From: Desulfocicer vacuolatum DSM 3385
GTDB taxonomy: Bacteria; Desulfobacterota; Desulfobacteria; Desulfobacterales; SURF-7
DNA: 10,998 nucleotides
Direction: 5' to 3'
Assembly (NCBI GenBank): GCA_945870015.1
Contig: CAMBQS010000075.1
Location: 1-10,998 of the forward strand
Shown: positions 1 to 6,237 of the stretch, in pieces
Position numbering within the stretch: the first letter of the stretch is position 1
Layout: the number at the start of each line of letters is the position of its first letter
The notes under the pieces: generated by a model
The model's database searches: none
Told to the model about the DNA's origin: nothing
The model's input: only the letters and a program-made list of their open reading frames with translations
Translations under genes and position numbers: made by a program

Positions 1-680
1 AGGGCAGAAAGCTTCTCCAGAAAAATGCGGGGTTGTCGGAAGAATACCGGTAGGCCGGAAAGGGGGTGGTTGTCAGGCCGGTTGGTTGAAACGCCATCCG
101 GGCGCGCTTCAGATGATAGGCCGCGGTCAGGAGGATGGGCTTTTTGTACCCCAGATCCTGACAGATCATAGCTGCATACCGGGCGTTTTCATAGGTGTTC
201 CGGCTTTTTTTTTTCAACAATGATATTGGTTGGATCAACCCCCAGGTCCACCATGATCCGTTTATCCACAGGCGCCCCGGCTTCTCCTTCCGGATAGACC
301 TTTCCGCTTGCGATAATAACCGGGATGTTGTACCGCCGGTGGAGACGGATTGCCGTTGTGATCCGTCCCAGCATGTCTCCGTCCGGGAATCCAGTGCCGG
401 TGAGGTCTACAACGTTTTTATTCAGTCCTGCGCCAAGGAGAATGATGACATCTTCATTGGTTATTCCGGGAATGGAAAAGGAGGACTCCAGCCCCTTCAT
501 CAGGGAGTTGGAAACCGGATAAACGGCCAGCGCCCAGATACAGATCCCGACCAAAAGGGTGGCCGCTCCAATTTTGAAATTTTTTCCCCGGATCAGCACC
601 CAGCCGATAATCCCCAACATCAGGATAAAAATTCCCGGCGGCAGCACAATGGTTTCCATAATTTTAAAAAAGGTGAACAT
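1..680 (-). pseudogene. DUF218 (YdcF/ElyC/SanA-like) membrane protein, frameshifted at an A10 tract and cut by the window edge
   Basis: The first frame (680 to 189) has two N-terminal hydrophobic segments (about residues 9-31 and 37-55) and then the start of a DUF218 domain: DVIILLGAGLN near 77-87, GRITTAIRLHR near 105-115 and VIIASGKVYPEGEAG near 121-135. After IIVEKK it runs into a stop at 191-189. The expected family motif, SRNTYENA, is present in the -1 frame directly after the A run at 214-205 and stays open to position 2, with LLTAAYHLKRA typical of DUF218. Removing one A (ten to nine) joins the halves into about 226 residues before the edge. The gene starts 17 nt after the response regulator stop, so it is probably the third gene of that operon. 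E. coli ElyC and SanA act in envelope integrity, which fits the neighbours; the function here is inferred. Mutation, sequencing error or slippage cannot be told apart. Confidence 0.8.
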
Positions 681-697
681 GTTTTTTCTCTATCCCC

Positions 698-2080
698 TTA
701 CGGCATCAAGCCGTATTGTTTCAGTTTCTTGTGCAGTGTTTTCCGGGTAATGCCCAGCCGCCGTGCTGCTTCACTTTTGTTGCGGTTGACCGCCTGAAGC
801 ATCCGGATGATAGCAGTTTTTTCAATTGTTTCAAGAGAGACATCTTCGATCCGGACCGATTCCGGTTCAATATTCCGGATGGCGAAGGCATTTTCCGGTA
901 AAGGCTGCCTCTGTACCACAGGAAGCTCTGCAACGTCAATATAATCAGATCTTGCCAGTACAACCGTTCTTTCAACCGTGTTCATAAGCTCCCGTACATT
1001 GCCGGGCCAATTGTATTTGATCAGACAATCCATTGCTGCGGGAGTGAATCCTTTTATCTTTTTCCGATTTTTTTCTGAAAAAAGAGTCAGAAAATGAGCT
1101 GCCAGAAGCGGGATATCCTCTCCCCTGTTTCTCAATGCAGGAACTTCAAGCAGGACAACATTTAGACGATAGAAAAGATCCTCCCGGAATCTTCCCTTTT
1201 CAACCATCTCGACCAGGTTTTGATTGGTAGCGGCAATCACCCGGACATCCACCGGCACAACCGTATCGCCGCCGACCCTTGTGACTTCCCTTTCCTGAAG
1301 AACCCGCAGCAGTTTCACCTGCATGGAAAGGGGCATCTCGCTGACTTCATCCAGCAGCAGGCTGCCCTTATCCGCCTGAAGAAATTTTCCTTCCTTTTTT
1401 TTATCCGCTCCGGTAAACGCTCCTTTTTCATGTCCAAAGAGTTCGGATTCCAGCAGGGTTTCGGTGATGGCAGCACAATTGATTTTGATAAAAGGATGGT
1501 TTTTCCGGAAACTGTTGTAGTGAACCAGACCTGCGATCAGCTCCTTTCCGGTTCCGGATTCTCCGTGGATCAGAACCGTTGCCTCGCTCGGTGCAACCTG
1601 TTCGACAACTTCAAACAGTTTTGCCATGGCCGGACTGCTGCCGATGATATTCTGCCTGCTGAAATGCTGTCCGGCATTTTCTTTCAGGATTCTGTTCTCC
1701 TCCTTCAGTCGTTTATGTTCCATGGCTTTTTCCAGGGTGATGCGGAGCTTGTCAAAATCAAGGGGTTTGGTGAGATAATCATAGGCACCTTTTTTCAGGG
1801 TTTCCACGGCGGTTTCAACAGAAGAGTATGCGGTCATGATGATCACCGGGATGGCGGGATTGTAGGAGCGGATTATTTCCAGGGCTTCAATGCCGGATAC
1901 TCGCAGCATCCGGATGTCCATGAGGATCACATCAAAAGCGGTCTCATGAACGCGGTTAATGGCAGTTGATCCGTCATCCGCCTGGGTAACATTATATCCC
2001 CATCCCCGCAGCAGCGTATAGAGCATGGTGCGATGGGCCTTGTCATCATCCACGACCAGCAGGTTGCTTTTCAGGGTCAT
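698..2080 (-). CDS. Sigma-54-dependent response regulator, NtrC/ZraR family
   Basis: This 460-residue protein has the complete NtrC-class layout. The receiver domain (about 5-120) has acidic residues D11-D12, phosphoacceptor D55 in LMDIRM, T83 and K105. The AAA+ domain (about 143-380) has Walker A GESGTGKE at 173-180, the sigma-54 contact loop GAFTGA at 220-225, Walker B LLLDE at 241-245 and the arginine-finger region FREDLFYRLNV at 298-308. A Fis-type helix-turn-helix (about 417-457) has NKSEAARRLGITRKTLHKKL. All key residues are present, so it should be an active activator of RNA polymerase holding sigma-54. Its start lies 6 nt after the kinase stop. The Shine-Dalgarno GGAGGA overlaps the last two kinase codons, which suggests translational coupling. 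The closest known type is ZraR/HydG or AtoC. The likely targets are the two -24/-12 promoters in the divergent region upstream of the kinase gene. Confidence 0.95.
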   Translation of the reverse strand: MTLKSNLLVVDDDKAHRTMLYTLLRGWGYNVTQADDGSTAINRVHETAFDVILMDIRMLRVSGIEALEIIRSYNPAIPVIIMTAYSSVETAVETLKKGAYDYLTKPLDFDKLRITLEKAMEHKRLKEENRILKENAGQHFSRQNIIGSSPAMAKLFEVVEQVAPSEATVLIHGESGTGKELIAGLVHYNSFRKNHPFIKINCAAITETLLESELFGHEKGAFTGADKKKEGKFLQADKGSLLLDEVSEMPLSMQVKLLRVLQEREVTRVGGDTVVPVDVRVIAATNQNLVEMVEKGRFREDLFYRLNVVLLEVPALRNRGEDIPLLAAHFLTLFSEKNRKKIKGFTPAAMDCLIKYNWPGNVRELMNTVERTVVLARSDYIDVAELPVVQRQPLPENAFAIRNIEPESVRIEDVSLETIEKTAIIRMLQAVNRNKSEAARRLGITRKTLHKKLKQYGLMP

Positions 2081-2086
2081 ATCTGT

Positions 2087-3856
2087 CTATCCTCCATTCC
2101 GGGAAAGCTCGGACAGGAAAACCGTAAAGATTGTCCCCTTGCCGAGCCGGCTTTCAACCTTGACTTCTCCATTATGCGCTTCAACAATATTATGGACAAT
2201 GGCCAATCCGATTCCGGTGCCATTGGGTTTCCTGGTGAAGTAGGGATCAAAAATATTGGGCAGATCCTTTTCATCAATTCCGACCCCGGTATCGGCAACC
2301 GATATTTCGACCCCCTGCTTCCATGGATGCGGTCCAAAAGCAATTGTGAGCGAACCTCCATTTTCCATTGCATCCAATGCATTCAGATACAGATTCAGCA
2401 AAATCTGGCTGATTTTATCCGAATCCAGAATCAGGTCGTCCATCTCTTGAAGCGGGTTGATGATGATCTGTATATTTTTTTCCTGTACCTGCTGCTCGAT
2501 CAATTTTAGGGAGTCCTGGATAAGTTTTTTAAGATTGACCGGCTTCCCGGTCACCGAAACCGGTCTTGCAAACTCCAGAAGCTGACTGACGACCCGATTC
2601 AGCCGGTCCACTTCCTGGATCATGATTTCAGCCGTTTCTCGATCTTCCGGCTGTTTTTCAAAACGCTCTTTGAAGTAGGTGGCAAATCCTTTGATGGAGC
2701 TCAGCGGATTCCGGATTTCATGGGCAACGCCTGCGGCCAGTCTTCCGACAGCGGCCAATCGCTGACTCCGGGCCAGATTTTTTTTCAGGGACAGAATTTC
2801 CGATAAATCCTTGAACAGTAGTATGTATCCGTGAAAGTCGTCCTCCCGGTCATGCAGGAGTGTCGCGCTGACCTCAAAAGGAATGATTCTACCATCCTTT
2901 ACCGGGCACTTGATTTCCTTCTCCACGACACCGTTTCGTATATCCGGATGTTCGATCAGTTCCCACAGCTCCCTTGGAATGATATCTGCGATATCCTTCC
3001 CTGTGCTGCTTTCGGTAAGCCGTCCGAAAAAGGATTCAGCGATCTGGTTAAAGGAAGCAAGCTGTTTCTGGTTGTCGATCACGATCAGGCCGATGGGAAT
3101 ATTTTCAACAAGGTTGTCGGAAAAAGCCTTGATTCTAGAAAGGGATACCCGGGTCTCGCGATAGTTATGGGTAATAAACAGCAGGATGATTCCGGTCAGA
3201 CCGATCAGGAGCATGACGCCGGCAATGATAATGGCCTGCCTCATATCATTCCGGCCGGCTTCTTCAAGGGAACTCATATTCAGGCCGATAAAAATAACCA
3301 GGTCCGATGGGTCATTTTTTTTCCAGTCTGTCATGTTGGGCAGACCCAATTGCCGGAAAAGCCTGAGGACATTGGGCTCCTGCCACTGCTTTCCGGAAGG
3401 GGCAAACCGGCGGAATACCTCAAAAACATTCTGTTCCCCTGGTTTTTCGATAATGCGCCAATGGATATCCGAAGTTTGCGAGATTTTGAAAAGGTTCAGT
3501 TCCGATCCATATGGAAATCCGATTTTCGATGGGTTGTTGTGTGCCAGCGTGATTCCATTTTTATTCACAACCGTCAGATAGACAATATCCTCCTGCATGG
3601 CGGTTTCCGTGAGGAGCTGTTGAAGGTGTTTCCCGTTGAAATGTTGACCCATCAGGCCGGTTCGGGTTCCGGCTTCAAAGGATCGGATAAGGGCAGCGCC
3701 TTTTTCCACAAGAAGCTGAATACCGGCTTCCCGATGTCGGTGAATGTTGGCAACAGTCATCAGGGAGAACAGCGGAAAAAGGATGACCGCAGCCCCGATC
3801 AGAATCCAGGGCGGAACAGTTATCTGAAATCGGTTTGTTTGTTGAATGGTGTCCAT
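2087..3856 (-). CDS. Membrane-bound PAS-containing sensor histidine kinase, ZraS/NtrB type
   Basis: This 589-residue protein has one transmembrane helix near 17-38, a periplasmic sensing region of about 165 residues, and a second helix near 207-229. Then come a PAS domain (about 245-350), a HisKA dimerisation domain with AAGVAHEIRNPLSSIKGF carrying phosphoacceptor H379, and a HATPase domain. The HATPase has an N box QILLNLYLNALDAM at 484-497, G1 DTGVGI at 522-527, F box FDPYFT at 536-541 and G2 GTGIGLAI at 546-553. It should autophosphorylate and pass phosphate to D55 of the regulator encoded 6 nt downstream. Two membrane helices around a large periplasmic domain are usual for ZraS-like envelope or metal-stress sensors. 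The ligand cannot be read from the sequence. The ATG at 3856 is preceded by a modest GGGA ribosome site about 10 nt away, and a sigma-54 promoter sits just upstream. Confidence 0.94.
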   Translation of the reverse strand: MDTIQQTNRFQITVPPWILIGAAVILFPLFSLMTVANIHRHREAGIQLLVEKGAALIRSFEAGTRTGLMGQHFNGKHLQQLLTETAMQEDIVYLTVVNKNGITLAHNNPSKIGFPYGSELNLFKISQTSDIHWRIIEKPGEQNVFEVFRRFAPSGKQWQEPNVLRLFRQLGLPNMTDWKKNDPSDLVIFIGLNMSSLEEAGRNDMRQAIIIAGVMLLIGLTGIILLFITHNYRETRVSLSRIKAFSDNLVENIPIGLIVIDNQKQLASFNQIAESFFGRLTESSTGKDIADIIPRELWELIEHPDIRNGVVEKEIKCPVKDGRIIPFEVSATLLHDREDDFHGYILLFKDLSEILSLKKNLARSQRLAAVGRLAAGVAHEIRNPLSSIKGFATYFKERFEKQPEDRETAEIMIQEVDRLNRVVSQLLEFARPVSVTGKPVNLKKLIQDSLKLIEQQVQEKNIQIIINPLQEMDDLILDSDKISQILLNLYLNALDAMENGGSLTIAFGPHPWKQGVEISVADTGVGIDEKDLPNIFDPYFTRKPNGTGIGLAIVHNIVEAHNGEVKVESRLGKGTIFTVFLSELSRNGG

Positions 3857-3885
3857 GTTTTTATTCCCGTCAAATCGAGTGGTTC

Positions 3886-3901
3886 AGCAAGGAATATGCC
3901 A
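3886..3901 (-). promoter_or_regulatory. Sigma-54 (-24/-12) promoter of the kinase-regulator operon
   Basis: On the minus strand the sequence reads TGGCAT-ATTCC-TTGCT, with GG at 3900-3899 and GC at 3888-3887. This gives the required GG-N10-GC spacing. Compared with the TGGCAC-N5-TTGCW consensus only the last base of the -24 box differs. Transcription would start near 3875, leaving a 5' leader of about 19 nt before the kinase ATG. Because the second gene of the operon is itself a sigma-54 activator, positive autoregulation is the natural reading. Confidence 0.72.
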
Positions 3902-4032
3902 TGCTGTTTCATGGCTTTTGTTCGGAGTTATATTTAATTTTTTGCCCATAACCTGATCGAACCGGACTGGGGTGACGACCAGAACTTTTGATATTGCTGT
4001 TTTGATGTCATTTCTATAAAATAAGTTGAATA

Positions 4033-4082
4033 TGGATATTTTTTATCCAGACGGGATTGCATCATGGATCTTTTTTATCCAT
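4033..4082. promoter_or_regulatory. Tandem dyads, likely upstream activator sites for the NtrC-type regulator
   Basis: There are two inverted repeats of the same design. The first is TGGATA-TTTTT-TATCCA at 4033-4049 and the second is ATGGAT-CTTTTTT-ATCCAT at 4064-4082. Both fit TGGAT-N7-ATCCA, and their centres (4041 and 4073) are 32 bp apart, about three helical turns. They lie about 166 and 198 bp upstream of the predicted kinase-operon start, and 388 and 356 bp upstream of the predicted protease start. Paired, helically phased dyads at this distance are usual for NtrC-class enhancers. Assigning them to the adjacent regulator is inference. Confidence 0.62.
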
Positions 4083-4153
4083 TTTTTAAAGCTATCATAT
4101 CCGGAATGAAAGAGCCAAGCAATTTGTAGTCAAATCCGGGTAATCGCCTTACT

Positions 4154-4247
4154 GATTCCCCCCTTGAGGGGGGATGGGGGGTGTTTTACAAATAATAAAA
4201 ATTAGTTACGATAATTACACCCCCCAAACCCCCCTCAAGGGGGAATC
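4154..4247. repeat. MITE-like 94-bp inverted-repeat element with no coding capacity
   Basis: The left arm (4154-4184) and the right arm (4218-4247) are near-perfect inverted copies. They begin GATTCCCCC on both ends and differ only by one extra C and by AT against TTT. Each arm also contains a small hairpin, a C run, TTGA (TCAA on the other arm), then a G run. The AT-rich centre of about 33 bp cannot encode a protein. I saw no clear target-site duplication. The form fits a MITE or another dispersed palindromic element. A bidirectional terminator is less likely because no T tract follows either arm. Confidence 0.68.
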
Positions 4248-4358
4248 GATATGTCCCGGATGCGAATGCCATATGACACAACTATTGGGGGAATTGGACT
4301 CGGAAAACAATTTCAATACAGCTTACAATTTTCCAAATGCGGTTACCCGGCGATCAAA

Positions 4359-4371
4359 TAAGAAGTTGATT
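4359..4371 (-). promoter_or_regulatory. Candidate IHF binding site
   Basis: On the minus strand AATCAACTTCTTA matches the E. coli IHF consensus WATCAANNNNTTR at every fixed position. The site is centred about 64 bp upstream of the predicted protease transcription start, between the tandem dyads and the sigma-54 promoter. IHF often bends DNA at this position in sigma-54 systems so that the enhancer-bound activator can touch the polymerase. The region is AT-rich, so a chance match is possible. Confidence 0.42.
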
Positions 4372-4402
4372 TTTAAGATTTTCATCTTATTGTTATAGTT
4401 TT

Positions 4403-4418
4403 TGGCACCAAGGTTGCT
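4403..4418 (+). promoter_or_regulatory. Sigma-54 (-24/-12) promoter of the Do protease gene
   Basis: TGGCAC-CAAGG-TTGCT matches the TGGCAC-N5-TTGCW consensus exactly, with GG at 4404-4405 and GC at 4416-4417 separated by 10 nt. The start point would be near 4429, giving a leader of about 70 nt before the protease ATG. An NtrC-class activator is therefore needed, and one is encoded divergently next door. Confidence 0.82.
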
Positions 4419-4499
4419 ATTCAGGGACATGAAAAACAGGTATCGGGTTTACAGGAAATCAAGATAATCAGAACAAATAACCAGTAAAGAGGATGTGTC

Positions 4500-5957
4500 A
4501 TGAATTCATTACCATTGTTTCGTGTAATCGGAAAAAAATCGATGTTGTTGGTTGTGGTCGGCCTGACCGTGATTCTGGGCCTGGTGTTTTTTTCCCCTTA
4601 TGCCATGGCAGAAAATGAATCTTCAAATGTCCGGATGATCCCGGAAAGTTTCAGCGCTCTTGCAGAGGGAAAGAGTTCCGCGGTGATCAATGTGAGAACG
4701 GAAAAAAATATCAAGGGCGGAGGATTGGTTTTCCGTCATTTTTCCAGAAATCCGTTTGGAAACAATCAGCAGCAGAATGACCTTTTTGAAAGATTTTTTG
4801 GAGGAGTCCCGAACAGGGATTTTAAACAGCGGAGTCTCGGGTCAGGTTTTATCATTGATAAGGACGGATATATTGTCACCAACAATCATGTGATTGAAAA
4901 TGCAGATCAGATAAAAGTCATTCTAAAAGACGGGAAAGAGTATGATGCAACGATTATCGGCCGCGATTCTTCAACCGATCTGGCATTGATTAAAATCAAA
5001 CCGGAAAAGGAACTGCCGGTTCTGGAGTTTGGATCTTCCGACAAGCTGAAGGTTGGGGAGTGGGTTGTTGCCATCGGGAGTCCGTTTGGACTGGCTCACA
5101 CCGTGACGGCTGGAATCGTCAGTGCAAAAGGGCGTGTTATCGGGTCCGGCCCATATGATGATTTTATTCAGACAGACGCATCCATTAATCCGGGGAACAG
5201 CGGCGGGCCTCTGCTGGATATGAATGGAATGGTTATTGGTATCAATACGGCCATTGTAGCCGGCGGACAGGGAATCGGTTTTGCCATCCCCATTGATCTG
5301 GCCAAGGGGGTCATTAATCAGCTCAAAGGAAAGGGCAGTGTTACAAGGGGCTGGCTCGGAGTTGGAATCCAGAACCTGACCGAGGAGATTGCTGCATATT
5401 ACGGGGTGGAGAAACAAACAGGAGCACTGGTAATAGAGGTGTTTCCCGGTGACCCTGCGGAAAAGGCCGGCATCCAGACCAAGGATATCATTGTTGAAGT
5501 GAATGGCAAGCCGGTAACATCCAGCCATGATCTCACCAACATTATCGCAGGTATCGGCGTAGGAGAGAAAACAGACGTCAAGGTTCTCCGTAAAGGAGAG
5601 GAGAAAGTGTTCTCCGTGATGGTTGCAAAAAGGGATGATACTACCATGGCTGACAGCAGGGGTAGTCAATCCGGAAATGAGCTTGGGCTGCGTGTCTCAA
5701 AAATCACTCCTGAAATATCCAGACAGTTTAATGTGGAGTCATCCAAGGGTGTTATTGTGACAGAGGTGGAACCGGACAGCAAAGGAGAACAAGCTGGTAT
5801 TTCCGCAGGCGATATCATCATGGAGGTAAACCGGAATTCAGTGGATAGCGTTACGGATTATACCCGTGAAATCGGAAAAGTGAAAAAAGGGGGGGCACTT
5901 CAGTTATTCGTAAAACGTCAGGGAAGCGGATTTATGGTTGTCAAACTTGAAAAATGA
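4500..5957 (+). CDS. degP: Do-family periplasmic serine endoprotease (DegP/DegQ/HtrA)
   Basis: This 485-residue protein has a basic N-terminus, a hydrophobic stretch at about 14-32 and an AMA signal-peptidase site at 35-37, so it should be exported to the periplasm. The trypsin-like domain (about 50-275) carries the catalytic triad H130 in TNNHV, D160 in STDLALIK and S234 in NPGNSGGPL. Two PDZ domains follow at about 284-375 (start RGWLGVGIQ) and 394-483 (start ELGLRVSKI), the full Do layout. Such proteases degrade or refold damaged envelope proteins and act as oligomers whose PDZ domains recognise substrate C-termini. The ATG is supported by AGAGGA about 8 nt upstream. Control by a sigma-54 promoter is unusual, since enterobacterial degP uses sigma-E and CpxR. 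A strong terminator follows, so the gene is probably transcribed alone. Confidence 0.96.
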   Translation: MNSLPLFRVIGKKSMLLVVVGLTVILGLVFFSPYAMAENESSNVRMIPESFSALAEGKSSAVINVRTEKNIKGGGLVFRHFSRNPFGNNQQQNDLFERFFGGVPNRDFKQRSLGSGFIIDKDGYIVTNNHVIENADQIKVILKDGKEYDATIIGRDSSTDLALIKIKPEKELPVLEFGSSDKLKVGEWVVAIGSPFGLAHTVTAGIVSAKGRVIGSGPYDDFIQTDASINPGNSGGPLLDMNGMVIGINTAIVAGGQGIGFAIPIDLAKGVINQLKGKGSVTRGWLGVGIQNLTEEIAAYYGVEKQTGALVIEVFPGDPAEKAGIQTKDIIVEVNGKPVTSSHDLTNIIAGIGVGEKTDVKVLRKGEEKVFSVMVAKRDDTTMADSRGSQSGNELGLRVSKITPEISRQFNVESSKGVIVTEVEPDSKGEQAGISAGDIIMEVNRNSVDSVTDYTREIGKVKKGGALQLFVKRQGSGFMVVKLEK

Positions 5958-5989
5958 TGACCGAATCGAATTCAATAATCTGATCCAGT

Positions 5990-6038
5990 CACCCTGGAAA
6001 TCCCGATATAGCGGGATTTCCGGGGTGATTTTGTTTTA
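5990..6038 (+). terminator. Intrinsic terminator after the Do protease gene
   Basis: The hairpin has a lower stem CACCC (5990-5994) with GGGTG (6023-6027), one mismatch, and an upper stem GGAAATCCCG (5996-6005) with CGGGATTTCC (6012-6021) around a 6-nt loop. A T-rich tract follows (ATTTTGTTTTA, 6028-6038). It begins about 30 nt after the protease stop codon. Confidence 0.88.
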
Positions 6039-6070
6039 GGAGACCCTGTTTCTTTACTGAATAAACCGGA

Positions 6071-6099
6071 TTGACAAAAAGCAAGCAGGGTGGCATACT
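6071..6099 (+). promoter_or_regulatory. Sigma-70-type promoter of the pyruvate kinase gene
   Basis: A perfect -35 box TTGACA (6071-6076) is followed after 17 nt by CATACT (6094-6099) with an extended -10 TGG just before it (6091-6093). Transcription would begin near 6106, leaving a leader of about 130 nt ahead of pyk. The promoter lies just after the protease terminator, so pyk is an independent unit. Confidence 0.7.
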
Positions 6100-6237
6100 T
6101 TACCGATATTAAAGATTGATATCCCAAGTTATTCTCAAACAACAGATCCAGTCAACATCAAACGCATCTGATCGTGGACAGAGGATTTTCACCTCTTTTC
6201 CCTATATCTTGAATTTTTAGACACGGAGGTTTGCGGT

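Noticed and set aside
1220..1969. Plus-strand frame of 249 codons opposite the response regulator
   Set aside because: It mirrors the AAA+ and receiver coding sequence, with low-complexity Phe/Gly/Gln-rich composition typical of antisense frames.
2831..3937. Long plus-strand frame of 368 codons opposite the kinase gene
   Set aside because: The minus strand encodes a complete kinase with every catalytic motif. The plus frame has no family resemblance and is a shadow.
4088..4109. A third activator dyad around TCATATCCGGAATGA
   Set aside because: The symmetry is imperfect and different from the two TGGAT-N7-ATCCA dyads, and TCCGGA is very common throughout this window.
4174..4398. Open frame of 74 codons upstream of the protease gene
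   Set aside because: It starts inside the MITE-like arm, crosses the element, has no ribosome site or recognisable motif, and ends just before the sigma-54 promoter. It is best explained as chance.
6091..6105. TGGCAT upstream of pyk as a second sigma-54 -24 box
   Set aside because: No TTGC follows at the needed spacing; the same bases serve as the extended -10 of a sigma-70-type promoter with a perfect -35.
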